Positions 1 through 8,554 of a stretch of DNA of 64,000 nt are shown here, one piece after another; positions within the stretch are counted from its first letter, which is position 1, and each line of letters starts with the position of its first letter. A program made the position numbers and the translations under genes. Source of the DNA: Cyclobacteriaceae bacterium (GTDB lineage Bacteria; Bacteroidota; Bacteroidia; Cytophagales; Cyclobacteriaceae); contig JAEUUC010000006.1 of the NCBI GenBank assembly GCA_016787665.1, forward strand, positions 1 to 64,000, given 5' to 3'. The notes beneath the pieces are model-generated. The model was not told where the DNA came from. It saw only the letters and a program-made list of their open reading frames with translations, and did no database searches.

Positions 1-84
<84 letters not shown>

Positions 85-404
85 AATAATTCTTCAGAAT
101 CCTCAACTAACCTCCCAGCCAGTCTCAGACCCCCGGTGGCATCTTAAGCTAAGCTCGCGCTCAACTCTAAAACCCACCGCTATGTTGTTTCCCTAGTCTC
201 ATCTTAATCTTGTCCTCCAGTCTGACCTCTCAGCCAAACCAGACTTTAAAAGAATCGACTCGCCAAGTACCCTCTATCGAGTACCTAACGGGTCCGCTAT
301 CAACCATCATCTCAATGAACGTTTTCGAAACCGTGGTTTCGAACAGAAGTCTTTCGACTTTAAAGAGGCCAATTCCGTGTGAATCAGACCCCTACTTCAA
401 AAAC
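85..404 (-). other. rrn leader region (no protein gene)
   Basis: About 320 bases separate the predicted rrn start site from the 16S 5' end. I see no convincing gene here. A 9-bp stem with a two-base loop at 324-343 (TTCGAAACC / GGTTTCGAA) and other short dyads fit a transcribed, structured rRNA leader. Such leaders usually carry antitermination and RNase III processing signals; I could not identify a clear boxA. A 73-codon plus-strand reading frame inside the region (210-431) has no recognisable protein character. Confidence 0.6.
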
Positions 405-410
405 GGACTG

Positions 411-441
411 CAAAGGTATGGGCCGGACTGAGAAAAAACAA
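411..441 (-). promoter_or_regulatory. rrn operon promoter (Bacteroidota type)
   Basis: On the minus strand a TTG (-33 element, bases 441-439) is followed after 20 bases by TACCTTTG (-7 element, bases 418-411), matching the Bacteroidota consensus TTTG / TAnnTTTG. It points at the 16S gene, with a predicted start near base 404. This is the only strong promoter-like match between purA and 16S. Confidence 0.75.
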
Positions 442-456
442 GTCCGGGTTAAAATT

Positions 457-1737
457 TCAGCCTTTTTTTACCGGGCGATGGATGGTTTGAAGCCGATCCG
501 GGCCTGTGGAAACAAGCGTAATGGGCACGTTTAATTCCCTTTCCAGGAACTCAATATAGGACAGAAGTGCCTGTGGCATAGCCTGTTCAGCGCCCCCTGA
601 TAAAGTCGTCTGCCAGCCGGGCAATTCGGTGTAAACGGGCGTAATTTTTTCGTTCACAATTTCATAGGGCACCGTTTGGGTTACTGTTCCATCCCCCAAT
701 TGATAATGGGTACAAACCTTGATGGTCGGAAAAATACTGAGCACATCGGCTTTCATCATGAGTAATTGGGTGACCCCGTTGATCATGATCGAGTACTTCA
801 AAGAGGGTAAATCTATCCAGCCGCATCTGCGTGGCCTACCCGTAGTTGAACCGTATTCATTGCCCTGTTTGCGAAGCAACTCCCCCTCTTCATTCAATAG
901 CTCAGTCGGGAAAGGACCACTGCCAACCCGGGTACTGTAGGCTTTGAAAATGCCATACACCTCGCCAATGTTACGCGGAGCCACACCCAAACCCGTGCAA
1001 GCCCCTGCTGTTACCGTATTGGAACTGGTAACAAACGGATAGCTGCCGAAATCAATATCCAACAGCGATCCTTGTGCACCTTCGGCCAAAATGGAGGAGC
1101 CTTTGGACAACTCCTGATTAATCAAATACTCGCTATCGATGAGTTTAAATGATTTCAAAAACGTGACCGCCTCCAGGAACTGACCCTCTAAAGCCACCCA
1201 ATCGTACTCTATGTCATGCCCTTTGAGTATTTCGAAATGGGTGTTGACCAGCTTTTTGAACTTATCGAAAAACGTGTTTGACAGGATATCACCCACACGA
1301 AGTCCCTGGCGCCCGATTTTATCCTGATAGGATGGCCCTATTCCCTTCAATGTAGACCCAATCTTATCTTCGCCCTTGGCCTTTTCGTACGCCTGGTCTA
1401 ACAACCGGTGGGTAGGCACGATGAGTGTAGCCTTCTTTGAAATGAATAAGTTGGCTCTCACGTCCATCTTGAATTTATCCAACTTTTCTATTTCGGCTTT
1501 AAACACGATCGGATCGAGAACCACACCATTTCCAATCACGTTTTTTGCCGATGGTCGAAAAATTCCGGAAGGAATCTGATGGAGCACGTGTTTAATACCA
1601 TCAAACTCGAGCGTGTGGCCGGCATTTGGGCCACCCTGAAAACGGGCCACGATATCGTATCGCGGGGCCAGTACATCCACGATTTTTCCTTTGCCTTCAT
1701 CACCCCATTGAAGGCCCAATAAAACATCTACCTTCAT
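457..1737 (-). CDS. purA: Adenylosuccinate synthetase
   Basis: Cytosolic enzyme of purine synthesis: IMP + aspartate + GTP give adenylosuccinate, the first committed step to AMP. The 426-aa length is normal. The N-terminal P-loop GDEGKGK lies at residues 12-18 and NAGHT at about 38-42, holding the catalytic Asp13 and His41. A GSTTGRPRRCGW segment near residue 300 forms the nucleotide/IMP-binding loop. The gene starts 4 bases after the STAS gene stops, so it is probably the last gene of a rel-fur-STAS-purA transcript. PurA is a known target of inhibition by ppGpp in E. coli, which gives meaning to its closeness to rel/spoT; co-regulation here is inference. Confidence 0.97.
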   Translation of the reverse strand: MKVDVLLGLQWGDEGKGKIVDVLAPRYDIVARFQGGPNAGHTLEFDGIKHVLHQIPSGIFRPSAKNVIGNGVVLDPIVFKAEIEKLDKFKMDVRANLFISKKATLIVPTHRLLDQAYEKAKGEDKIGSTLKGIGPSYQDKIGRQGLRVGDILSNTFFDKFKKLVNTHFEILKGHDIEYDWVALEGQFLEAVTFLKSFKLIDSEYLINQELSKGSSILAEGAQGSLLDIDFGSYPFVTSSNTVTAGACTGLGVAPRNIGEVYGIFKAYSTRVGSGPFPTELLNEEGELLRKQGNEYGSTTGRPRRCGWIDLPSLKYSIMINGVTQLLMMKADVLSIFPTIKVCTHYQLGDGTVTQTVPYEIVNEKITPVYTELPGWQTTLSGGAEQAMPQALLSYIEFLERELNVPITLVSTGPDRLQTIHRPVKKG

Positions 1738-1741
1738 GAGT

Positions 1742-2080
1742 TTAGTGCGCAGTTTTGATAATCTCTTCTTCGGATTGAATCACCTGAAAAATAGCGTTGA
1801 GCTTGGTAATTACGAGTAACTTCTTCACACTTTCGGATGGTCGCATCAGGTAGACTTCACCCCCTTTGTTGCGGAACTTGGTCAGTAAGGTTATTAAAAC
1901 ACCAATGCCACTGCTGTTGATGTAGCGCAACTCCGAGATGTCAATAATGCATGTCATCACCTTGTGGCTGATGGCTTCTTTCACGGCCTCCACCAGGTGT
2001 ACCCCGTTATCTTCACCAATCAGGTCGCCCGAAATGTGAAGAATAAGCGTGTTCGATTTAATTTCCTGATTAAAATTCAT
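1742..2080 (-). CDS. STAS-domain protein (anti-anti-sigma factor-like)
   Basis: A 112-aa single STAS domain of the SpoIIAA/RsbV type. These proteins bind anti-sigma kinases in their unphosphorylated form and so free a sigma factor. The motif INSSGIGVL at about residues 54-62 matches the phosphorylation loop (DSSGLGVL in SpoIIAA), with Ser56 or Ser57 as the likely acceptor and Asn in place of the usual Asp. The start is set at 2080 because its ATG overlaps the Fur stop as ATGA; a longer form starting at 2113 would overlap fur by 37 bases. No partner kinase or phosphatase gene is next to it, so its target is unknown. Confidence 0.85.
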   Translation of the reverse strand: MNFNQEIKSNTLILHISGDLIGEDNGVHLVEAVKEAISHKVMTCIIDISELRYINSSGIGVLITLLTKFRNKGGEVYLMRPSESVKKLLVITKLNAIFQVIQSEEEIIKTAH

Positions 2081-2541
2081 GATTTCTTGTTTTCGCAATT
2101 CTGCTTCTTGCATGACGCATATAAAATGAGCGAGTGGTGCATCACATTAAACTGCAATAACTCTTCCACTGTATTCTGAATGTTTTGGATACGCGGATCG
2201 CAGAACTCGATCACCTTGTTACAATCCGTGCAAATCAGGTGATCATGCTGCTTGAACCCATATGATTTTTCGTACTGGGCCTGGTTTTTCCCGAACTGAT
2301 GCTTGGCCACCAAATCGCAGTCGACCAGCAAGTCAAGTGTGTTGTAGACGGTGGCGCGGCTCACGCGGTAGTTCTTGTTCTTCATGCCCAGGTAAAGTGA
2401 CTCAACATCGAAGTGGCCCCGTGTGCCATAAATTTCTTCCAATATGGCATAGCGCTCGGGTGTTTTCCGAAGTTCTTTCTTTTCCAGATAGGCGGTGAAA
2501 ATGGTCCGCACTTCGTCAAATTGCTGAATATTACTGGCCAT
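2077..2541 (-). CDS. Fur-family transcriptional regulator
   Basis: A 154-aa metal-dependent winged-helix repressor (Fur/PerR/Zur superfamily). The recognition helix region [14 protein letters not shown] lies at residues 59-72, and the metal-rich HDHLICTDC segment at about 99-107. A structural zinc site is visible as Cys104-x2-Cys107 plus Cys144-x4-Cys149, the spacing of E. coli Fur. The start MASNIQQ at 2541 is chosen because the extra 23 residues of the longer frame are unlike the family and would run into the rel/spoT stop region. Whether it senses iron, peroxide or zinc cannot be told from sequence. It lies 34 bases after rel/spoT and overlaps the STAS gene by 4 bases. Confidence 0.92.
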   Translation of the reverse strand: MASNIQQFDEVRTIFTAYLEKKELRKTPERYAILEEIYGTRGHFDVESLYLGMKNKNYRVSRATVYNTLDLLVDCDLVAKHQFGKNQAQYEKSYGFKQHDHLICTDCNKVIEFCDPRIQNIQNTVEELLQFNVMHHSLILYASCKKQNCENKKS

Positions 2542-2575
2542 GCCGAAATAACCCGTAAATATAGTATCAATTGGA

Positions 2576-4795
2576 CTACTTGTTGGCAGAGTCGGCCACG
2601 CGGGAATCAAACCGACTTACATTGACCACACCCTCAACTTTTTCCAACTTACTGATCAGCAAATCCAGGTGGCGCGTGTCATTTACATACAGCATGATTT
2701 CACCATCAAAAATGCCATGGTCGGTGCGAAAGGCCAGCGAACTCATGTTTACTTTCAGTTCTTCGGAAATGATTCTCGACACATCATTGATTAACCCCAC
2801 CCGATCCGTACCCACCACTTTCAAGCCGGTTAAAAAGGCCACCTCGTGTTGGGAAGTCCATTTGGCTTTGATTACCCGGTTGCCGTGGTTGGCGAGCAAT
2901 TCAGGGGCATTTGTGCAATTGGTTCGGTGGATTTTGATGCCCTCGTTGACCGTGACAAACCCAAATACTTCATCGCCCGGAATAGGCGTGCAGCATTTTG
3001 CCAACTTATATTCCACCACATCCATGTCTTCCCCAATCAGCAGGGTGTCATCCGATGTTGGCTTGATCTTCTCCTTTTCACGCTCCCGCTCGGGGGCCTC
3101 TCGTTCCGACCGTGAGGTTGGTTGGTTCCGATTCTCGGCAAACCGCTTGACGTCCGCTGGCGCGATCAGGCCTTTGCCTACCCGAAAGTTCAACTCAAAC
3201 TGCGTGTTGACATTGAAATAAGCCCGCAATTGTTCCATCACATGCGGGTTGGGCTCCAGCTTGAGGTGACGAAGCTTTCGTAGCAAGATTTCCTTGCCCT
3301 CTTCGGCCACCAATTTCTTGTCTTCCTTAAGAACTTCTTTGATTTTTGATTTTGCCTTGGGGCTCACCACAAAACGAAGCCAATCTTCATTCGGTTTTTG
3401 CTTGGCCGAGGTTAAAATCTCAATCTGATCTCCGTTCTTAAGTACGTGGTTGATGGGCACCAGTCGCTGGTTGACTTTGGCTCCAATGCACTTGGCGCCA
3501 ACATCGGTGTGAATATCAAAGGCGAAATCAAGTGCAGTCGCGCCCTTGGGCAATGTTTTTAAATCGCCCTTGGGTGTGAACACAAAAACCTCTTCGTTAA
3601 ACAAGTTGCCGCGAAAGTCATCGACAAACTCAAGGGCCGACAGGTCCTGCCGCTCCAATGTTTCCCGTACGCGAATGAGCCACTTTTCCAGATTGGACTC
3701 GTGTGTAGCGGCCGAGTCTTTGTACTTCCAGTGTGCAGCATACCCCTTCTCGGCAATTTCATCCATCCGCTTGGTCCGAATCTGCACCTCCACCCACTGG
3801 CCGTTTTTGGCCATCACCGTGGTGTGCAGGGATTCATATCCATTGGCCTTCGGTGTGCTGATCCAATCCCGAAGGCGATCCGGATTAGGTGTATAAAAAT
3901 CAGTTACGATGGAGTACACCTGCCAGCAGTACGATTTCTCATGCTCAAGTGGTGTATCCACAATGATACGTATGGCAAACAGATCGAACACTTCCTCAAA
4001 CGGAATATTCTGCTTGCGCATCTTATTATAAATCGAAAAAATCGATTTCGGGCGGCCTTTTATCTCATAGTCAACCTTCAGTTTGTCCAACTCTTCTTTG
4101 ATGGGATGGATGAACTGCTTAATAAACTTGTTCCGCGATGTACGTGACTCGTCAATTTTCTGGGCGATATCGTGGTAGACCGGTGCATCGGTAAACCGGA
4201 GGTATAAATCCTCCAGTTCGGTCTTGATCGCGTTCAGCCCGAGGCGGTGGGCCAGCGGGGCGTACAGGTAAATGGTTTCAGAGGCCACCTTCAACTGCTT
4301 TTGCCGGGGCATGCTCTCCAAGGTTCGCATGTTATGCAGGCGGTCGGCCAACTTGATCAGGATAACCCGAACATCCTCCGAGAGGGTAAAGAGCATTTTG
4401 CGGAAATTCTCCGCCTGAGCGGAGGTTCCGTATTCGAACACACCGCGAATCTTGGTTAAGCCGTCAACAATGCGGGCAATTTTTCGCCCAAACATCCGCT
4501 CAATGTCCTCCAACTCGATGTCGGTGTCCTCGACCACATCATGGATGAGCGCAGATACAATGGACGTAGTGCCAAGTCCGATCTCTTCAACACATATTTC
4601 GGCAACCGAAAGGGGATGGAAAATGAAGGGTTCCCCTGATTTTCTGCGCATGTTCTTGTGCGCCTCCAGGGCCAGCGTAAAAGCCTTTTTGATCAGCTTG
4701 GCATCGCCATCTTTCAGTACGGGCTTCGCTTTGCGCAAGAGCCTGCGATACCGACCAATGATCTCTCGTTTTTCTTCAACAGCGTCTACTACCAC
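2576..4795 (-). CDS. Bifunctional (p)ppGpp synthetase/hydrolase (Rel/SpoT)
   Basis: A 739-aa long RSH enzyme that makes and degrades the alarmone (p)ppGpp. The order is: HD hydrolase domain with His60 and the HDVVEDTD motif at 85-92; synthetase domain with [13 protein letters not shown] near 252 and [10 protein letters not shown] near 320; TGS domain near 405-465; a CCTPIPGD zinc-finger-type motif near 607; and a C-terminal ACT domain. The HD motif is intact. The synthetase loop reads DRLRDWIS, closer to the RxKD of bifunctional Rel than to the acidic form of RelA, so both activities are likely. It heads the run leading to fur, STAS and purA. Confidence 0.96.
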   Translation of the reverse strand: MVVDAVEEKREIIGRYRRLLRKAKPVLKDGDAKLIKKAFTLALEAHKNMRRKSGEPFIFHPLSVAEICVEEIGLGTTSIVSALIHDVVEDTDIELEDIERMFGRKIARIVDGLTKIRGVFEYGTSAQAENFRKMLFTLSEDVRVILIKLADRLHNMRTLESMPRQKQLKVASETIYLYAPLAHRLGLNAIKTELEDLYLRFTDAPVYHDIAQKIDESRTSRNKFIKQFIHPIKEELDKLKVDYEIKGRPKSIFSIYNKMRKQNIPFEEVFDLFAIRIIVDTPLEHEKSYCWQVYSIVTDFYTPNPDRLRDWISTPKANGYESLHTTVMAKNGQWVEVQIRTKRMDEIAEKGYAAHWKYKDSAATHESNLEKWLIRVRETLERQDLSALEFVDDFRGNLFNEEVFVFTPKGDLKTLPKGATALDFAFDIHTDVGAKCIGAKVNQRLVPINHVLKNGDQIEILTSAKQKPNEDWLRFVVSPKAKSKIKEVLKEDKKLVAEEGKEILLRKLRHLKLEPNPHVMEQLRAYFNVNTQFELNFRVGKGLIAPADVKRFAENRNQPTSRSEREAPEREREKEKIKPTSDDTLLIGEDMDVVEYKLAKCCTPIPGDEVFGFVTVNEGIKIHRTNCTNAPELLANHGNRVIKAKWTSQHEVAFLTGLKVVGTDRVGLINDVSRIISEELKVNMSSLAFRTDHGIFDGEIMLYVNDTRHLDLLISKLEKVEGVVNVSRFDSRVADSANK

Positions 4796-4847
4796 GTTCC
4801 TTATAGGGCGATTTCAGCCTCTACCGTTAAACCTATCAAATATTCTC

Positions 4848-4855
4848 TAAATTTG
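4848..4855 (+). promoter_or_regulatory. Probable -7 element for tRNA-Leu/tig
   Basis: TAAATTTG matches the Bacteroidota -7 consensus TAnnTTTG. It lies in the gap between the divergent rel/spoT start and tRNA-Leu, about 70 bases upstream of the tRNA. No clear TTG -33 element is seen at the expected distance (TTAAACC instead), so confidence is moderate. Confidence 0.4.
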
Positions 4856-4924
4856 CGCTCCGTTTTTCGAAAAACTGTCTTTTTTAATCCAAAAAGGCAT
4901 TTTTTGGCGAATCGGAATTGAAAA

Positions 4925-5006
4925 GCGCATGTGGCGTAATTGGCAGCCGCGCCAGACTTAGGATCTGGTGCCGAAAGGCGTGGGGGTTCGAGTCCCTCCA
5001 TGCGCA
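4925..5006 (+). tRNA. tRNA-Leu (anticodon UAG)
   Basis: The cloverleaf can be drawn by eye: acceptor GCGCATG (4925-4931) pairs with CATGCGC (4999-5005), with discriminator A at 5006. The anticodon stem CCAGA/TCTGG encloses the loop CTTAGGA, giving anticodon TAG. The long variable arm TGCCGAAAGGCG is the class II form expected for leucine, and the T arm contains GGTTCGAGTCC. The 3' CCA is not encoded (CAA follows). Confidence 0.96.
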
Positions 5007-5007
5007 C

Positions 5008-5026
5008 AAACACCCGAAAGGGGTTT
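5008..5026 (+). other. Hairpin just 3' of tRNA-Leu
   Basis: AAAC-CCC and GGG-GTTT pair across a GAAA tetraloop with one bulged A, starting one base after the tRNA. It lacks a T-tract, so it is more likely a processing or pausing structure than an intrinsic terminator. It lies in the 104-base gap before tig, where nothing else is recognisable. Confidence 0.35.
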
Positions 5027-5110
5027 ACAACAAAACGAGCGGATTACCGAACGGCCTATCGGCTCACCGGTTTTCTGCTCAACAATTTGACGAACAAAAC
5101 TTTTTCAGCC

Positions 5111-6454
5111 TTGAATATCACGTTAAACAAAAAGAGCACAACCAACGCATCCTTAACCATTCAGTTGCAGGAGACCGATTACCTCCCAGCCGTTGAAGGC
5201 AAGGTGCGGGAATACTCACGCAAAGCCACGATCAAAGGATTCCGGCAGGGCAAAATTCCCGCAGGTGTAATCAAGAAGATGTTCGGTCGCACGATACTGG
5301 TGGAGGAGGTGAATCAACTCGTGTCTACTTCGATCTCCAATTACATCAAGGACAACAAGCTGAAAGTGTTAGGCGACCCCATGCCGGATATCGACAAGGC
5401 CAGGTCAATCGACTGGGAAACGCAGAAGGATTTTGAGTTCGAGTTCCAGATTGGTCTTGTCGAAGATTTCAAACTCGAGTTGGGCCCGTCTGTAAAAGTA
5501 AAGCGTTGGGTAATTAACGTTGACCAAAAGGTGATTGACGATACCGTGGCTGATTTGAAAAAGAGATTCGGCAACGTGAGCTACCCGGAGACCAGCACGG
5601 CCGATTGCAATCTGTTTGGCGATTTGCAGGCCGCTGGCAGCGAGGAGAAAAAGTCAACCAACTTACCGCTTGACAAGATAGCCCGGAAGGAACAAAAGAA
5701 ATTCACCGGTGTGCGCAAAGGCGATGTCATTGCCTTTGATATCCAAAATCTTTTTGATGATGTCAGCGTGCTGGCTCAAACGCTAAACGTTTCATCGGAT
5801 GAAGCCTCACCACTCCGTGGTGCTTACACATTCTCTGTGACCAATATTTCGCAGGTGGCCCCGGCCGAATTGAACCAGGAGCTTTTTGACAAGGTGTTCG
5901 GAAAAGACGTAGTGAGTTCGGAAGGTGACTTTATGGCCAAGGTGAAAGAGACGATTTCCGGCAACTACAAGCGCGAAAGCGAGCATTTGCTTGATCACGA
6001 GATCCAACATCACTTTGAAGATCACACCAACATCAACCTACCCGATGAGTTTTTGAAGCAATGGCTGAAAAGCACCAGCAACGGGCAGGTGACAGATGAC
6101 ATTCTGGAAAAAGAATTCAAGTTGTACCGCAACAGTCTGAAGTGGGATCTGGTGAAGAATCAGGTGGCCGAAATGGAAAACGTAAAGGTCGAAGCCGAAG
6201 ACGTGAGACAGCGGGCGAAGGAAATGATTACCGAGCAGTTTGGCGGGCCCTCCGTTGTGGCGGCACTAGGCGATAAGCTGGACTCCATTGCAGACAACTA
6301 CCTCAGCGGTCAGGACGGGCAGAATTTCATGCGCATATTCAACCAGGTACGTCATGAGCGTATTCTGGCTGCCATAAAATCAAAAATTACGATCTCGGAC
6401 AAGGAAGTAACGCTCGAGGAATTCCGGAAGCATGCCGAGGAGCATCGGCATTGA
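5111..6454 (+). CDS. tig: Trigger factor, ribosome-associated chaperone
   Basis: A 447-aa chaperone that binds the ribosome exit tunnel and shields nascent chains. The N-terminal ribosome-binding domain contains the signature loop KGFRQGKIPAGVIKKMFG (family GFRxGKxP). The middle is a divergent PPIase-type domain and the C-terminal half is helical. The open frame reaches back into tRNA-Leu, which cannot be coding. I place the start at the TTG of 5111, because LNITLNKKSTTNASLTIQL aligns with the usual Bacteroidota start MNITL(D/N)KK. No in-frame ATG lies between the tRNA and that point. It heads the conserved order tig-clpP-clpX. Confidence 0.93.
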   Translation: MNITLNKKSTTNASLTIQLQETDYLPAVEGKVREYSRKATIKGFRQGKIPAGVIKKMFGRTILVEEVNQLVSTSISNYIKDNKLKVLGDPMPDIDKARSIDWETQKDFEFEFQIGLVEDFKLELGPSVKVKRWVINVDQKVIDDTVADLKKRFGNVSYPETSTADCNLFGDLQAAGSEEKKSTNLPLDKIARKEQKKFTGVRKGDVIAFDIQNLFDDVSVLAQTLNVSSDEASPLRGAYTFSVTNISQVAPAELNQELFDKVFGKDVVSSEGDFMAKVKETISGNYKRESEHLLDHEIQHHFEDHTNINLPDEFLKQWLKSTSNGQVTDDILEKEFKLYRNSLKWDLVKNQVAEMENVKVEAEDVRQRAKEMITEQFGGPSVVAALGDKLDSIADNYLSGQDGQNFMRIFNQVRHERILAAIKSKITISDKEVTLEEFRKHAEEHRH

Positions 6455-6477
6455 GGCCGGGGCGGAATAACAGACAG

Positions 6478-6503
6478 AAAGGGCCGGGTGACCGGCCTTT
6501 TTT
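6478..6503 (+). terminator. Intrinsic terminator after tig
   Basis: GGCCGG (6482-6487) and CCGGCC (6492-6497) form a stem with a GTGA loop, followed by six T (6498-6503); preceding A residues can extend the stem. It lies 23 bases after the tig stop and separates tig from clpP. Confidence 0.85.
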
Positions 6504-6586
6504 CGTTACCGCGATGCAAGGAAGATTTGCAATAAAAAACTACCTTTCTGCGTCCATTTTGTATCACCGAAAAAAAATAAACGACC

Positions 6587-7258
6587 ATGTATAACGAAAA
6601 CGAATTCAGAAAGTATGCCGTGCACCACCTGGGCATGAGCGGCAACACCGTGGATAGCTACGCAAACCGGATTCAAAACATGACCCAGTATGTCATTGAA
6701 GAACGGCCGGGAAATTTCCGCGCCATTGATGTGTTTACGCGTTTGATTTCCGATCGTATTATTTTTCTCGGCCTGGGGGTGGATGATCAGATCGCTAACC
6801 TGATTACCGCTCAACTGCTGTTTCTGGAGTCAGCCGACCCCAAGAAGGACATTATCATGTACATCAATAGCCCGGGCGGCTCGGTGTATGCCGGCTTAGG
6901 TATTTACGATACCATGCAATACATCAATCCAGATGTAGCAACTGTGTGCACTGGTTTGGCCGCTTCGATGGCCGCGGTGCTTTTGTCAGCAGGGGCTCCA
7001 AAGAAGCGATCGGGCTTGCCACACAGCCGCATCATGATCCACCAGCCTTCGTCTGGTATGCAGGGAACCTCAAAGGATATGGAAATTTCGCTGAAGCAAA
7101 CCATTGAGGTTCGCGAAGACCTTTACCGCATTCTGGCCAAGCACACCGGCAAAACGTTCGAGCAAATTGACAAGGATTCAGACCGCGATTACTGGATGCG
7201 CGCGCTGGAAGCGAAAGAGTACGGCATGATCGATGAAGTACTGGAACGCAAAAAATAG
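6587..7258 (+). CDS. clpP: ATP-dependent Clp protease proteolytic subunit
   Basis: A 223-aa serine peptidase that forms the tetradecameric barrel fed by ClpX or ClpA/C. The catalytic Ser127 lies in GLAASMAA and the catalytic His152 in RIMIHQPSSG; the oxyanion-region glycines NSPGGSV are at about 94-100. A degenerate -7 box (TACCTTTC, 6541-6548) sits 39 bases upstream. It stands after tig and before clpX, but an opposite-strand gene separates it from clpX, so the two Clp genes must be transcribed separately. Confidence 0.97.
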   Translation: MYNENEFRKYAVHHLGMSGNTVDSYANRIQNMTQYVIEERPGNFRAIDVFTRLISDRIIFLGLGVDDQIANLITAQLLFLESADPKKDIIMYINSPGGSVYAGLGIYDTMQYINPDVATVCTGLAASMAAVLLSAGAPKKRSGLPHSRIMIHQPSSGMQGTSKDMEISLKQTIEVREDLYRILAKHTGKTFEQIDKDSDRDYWMRALEAKEYGMIDEVLERKK

Positions 7259-7283
7259 TCTGGATTGGTCACCCAATCGATCG

Positions 7284-8438
7284 TTATAGAATCACGCGCT
7301 GGATCCACCGGTGGATAACCGGAAACCGGTGGGCCCAGTTTGCTACACGATTAAACAACCAGAATCGGGGCGCCAGATAGCGTTGAAGCCAATACGACTT
7401 CCGGTGCGATGACCAAAACTTTGCATACACCTGTTGGTCATACGCTTTCATGAAATCTGCGGAGAAGTTATTCTCTGAAAAGCAGGCGGCTGCCTTCCAA
7501 CCGGCATAACGCCCGGATACCATGGCTTGTCCAATTCCCTCACCCGTAAGCGGGTCGATGAGGTGAGCTGCGTCTCCACATAACATCCACCCGGGCCCTG
7601 AAATTGGGATTTTTCGCGAACCGAGCGGCAAACCAAAACCCTTTATCTCGGAAAGCAGATGAGCCCGACTGAACCGTGGGCTGATGGTGGGGTGAGTTGA
7701 AATCAGTTCCTGAAGGAGCCCCCGAAGGTTGATTGACTTCTTTGCTATATACTCCGAAAGCCCTCCCACACCCACGTTACAAGTGCCGTCTACCTCAGGG
7801 AAAATCCAGAAATAGCCCAGTTCAAAACCATCAATAAAATGCAATTCGAATACATCGGGCGCTGTACCGGTGACCCCGGCATAGTAGCCTCGCACGGCAG
7901 CCGAATAGTTGTCGGGTAACAAACGTCCATCCGACAGTTTGCGGCTTACCACGGACTGTGCTCCATCGCATCCGATGATCAATCGCGCGAAAAACAATTC
8001 CTGCGGAGTTTCGATCTCCCACCCCTCACTCACCTGCTTGACATTTGTTACGCGCCTTTCGCAGTAGGCCGTTACGTGCGGTTGGGCAATAGCTTGGTTG
8101 AAAAGAAAATTGTCGAGGTGAATACGCTTGATAATATTGCCGGTGTCACTGAAACGAAAATCGAGCGCTGTACCATTGGGCGCCACCACGCGGCAGATAT
8201 TCACCGGTTGCCGCTCCTCAATTTTTTGAAAAGCATCACGAAGCGCTGGCGAGATGGTTGCCAGTACTTTGGGCACATAAGCCGCCACGGCATCACCGCA
8301 GGTTTTATCGCGCGGAAATCGGGCCTGATCGATCAGGCCAACGCGCAAACCTGAATCCTTCAATGCCAGGGCAGCTGTGCATCCTGCCGGGCCAGCACCA
8401 ACAATAGCAATATCCAGAATTATCCGATTCACACTCAA
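7284..8438 (-). CDS. FAD-dependent oxidoreductase, geranylgeranyl reductase family
   Basis: A 384-aa flavoprotein of the para-hydroxybenzoate hydroxylase fold. The N-terminal dinucleotide-binding motif GAGPAG is at residues 14-19, followed by FPRDKTCGDAV, typical of the geranylgeranyl reductase-like subfamily. The FAD-binding CGDAAHLIDPLTGEGIGQAM segment lies near 290. Members reduce isoprenoid double bonds or act as hydroxylases; the substrate here is unknown. Menaquinone, lipid or pigment pathways are possible, but no pathway genes are nearby. It is convergent with clpP (25-base gap) and divergent from clpX. Confidence 0.85.
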   Translation of the reverse strand: MSVNRIILDIAIVGAGPAGCTAALALKDSGLRVGLIDQARFPRDKTCGDAVAAYVPKVLATISPALRDAFQKIEERQPVNICRVVAPNGTALDFRFSDTGNIIKRIHLDNFLFNQAIAQPHVTAYCERRVTNVKQVSEGWEIETPQELFFARLIIGCDGAQSVVSRKLSDGRLLPDNYSAAVRGYYAGVTGTAPDVFELHFIDGFELGYFWIFPEVDGTCNVGVGGLSEYIAKKSINLRGLLQELISTHPTISPRFSRAHLLSEIKGFGLPLGSRKIPISGPGWMLCGDAAHLIDPLTGEGIGQAMVSGRYAGWKAAACFSENNFSADFMKAYDQQVYAKFWSSHRKSYWLQRYLAPRFWLFNRVANWAHRFPVIHRWIQRVIL

Positions 8439-8512
8439 AAATCACCTTTTTTAGCTCATTCTGACGATTTTCCACGTTATCTCGAAACTCAACGAATGGG
8501 TAATAAAAACCC

Positions 8513-8520
8513 TATCTTTG
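8513..8520 (+). promoter_or_regulatory. -7 promoter element for clpX
   Basis: TATCTTTG fits TAnnTTTG exactly and lies 34 bases before the clpX start codon, giving a predicted leader of about 28 bases. A clear TTG -33 element is not evident. Confidence 0.6.
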
Positions 8521-8554
8521 CAGATTACGTTTCTCGGCTTAATCGGAGTGATAT

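Noticed and set aside
210..431. A 73-codon plus-strand frame between purA and 16S
   Set aside because: Composition is unlike a protein, and it runs antisense to the rrn leader and across the rrn promoter.
2542..2610. 23-residue N-terminal extension of the Fur-family protein
   Set aside because: It reaches into the end of rel/spoT and has no likeness to the family; MASNIQQ fits better.
4940..5110. N-terminal extension of trigger factor
   Set aside because: It would translate most of tRNA-Leu and does not resemble the family N-terminus.
7263..7278. Hairpin GATTGG-TCAC-CCAATC between convergent clpP and the reductase
   Set aside because: Short stem without a T-tract on either strand; not convincing as a terminator.
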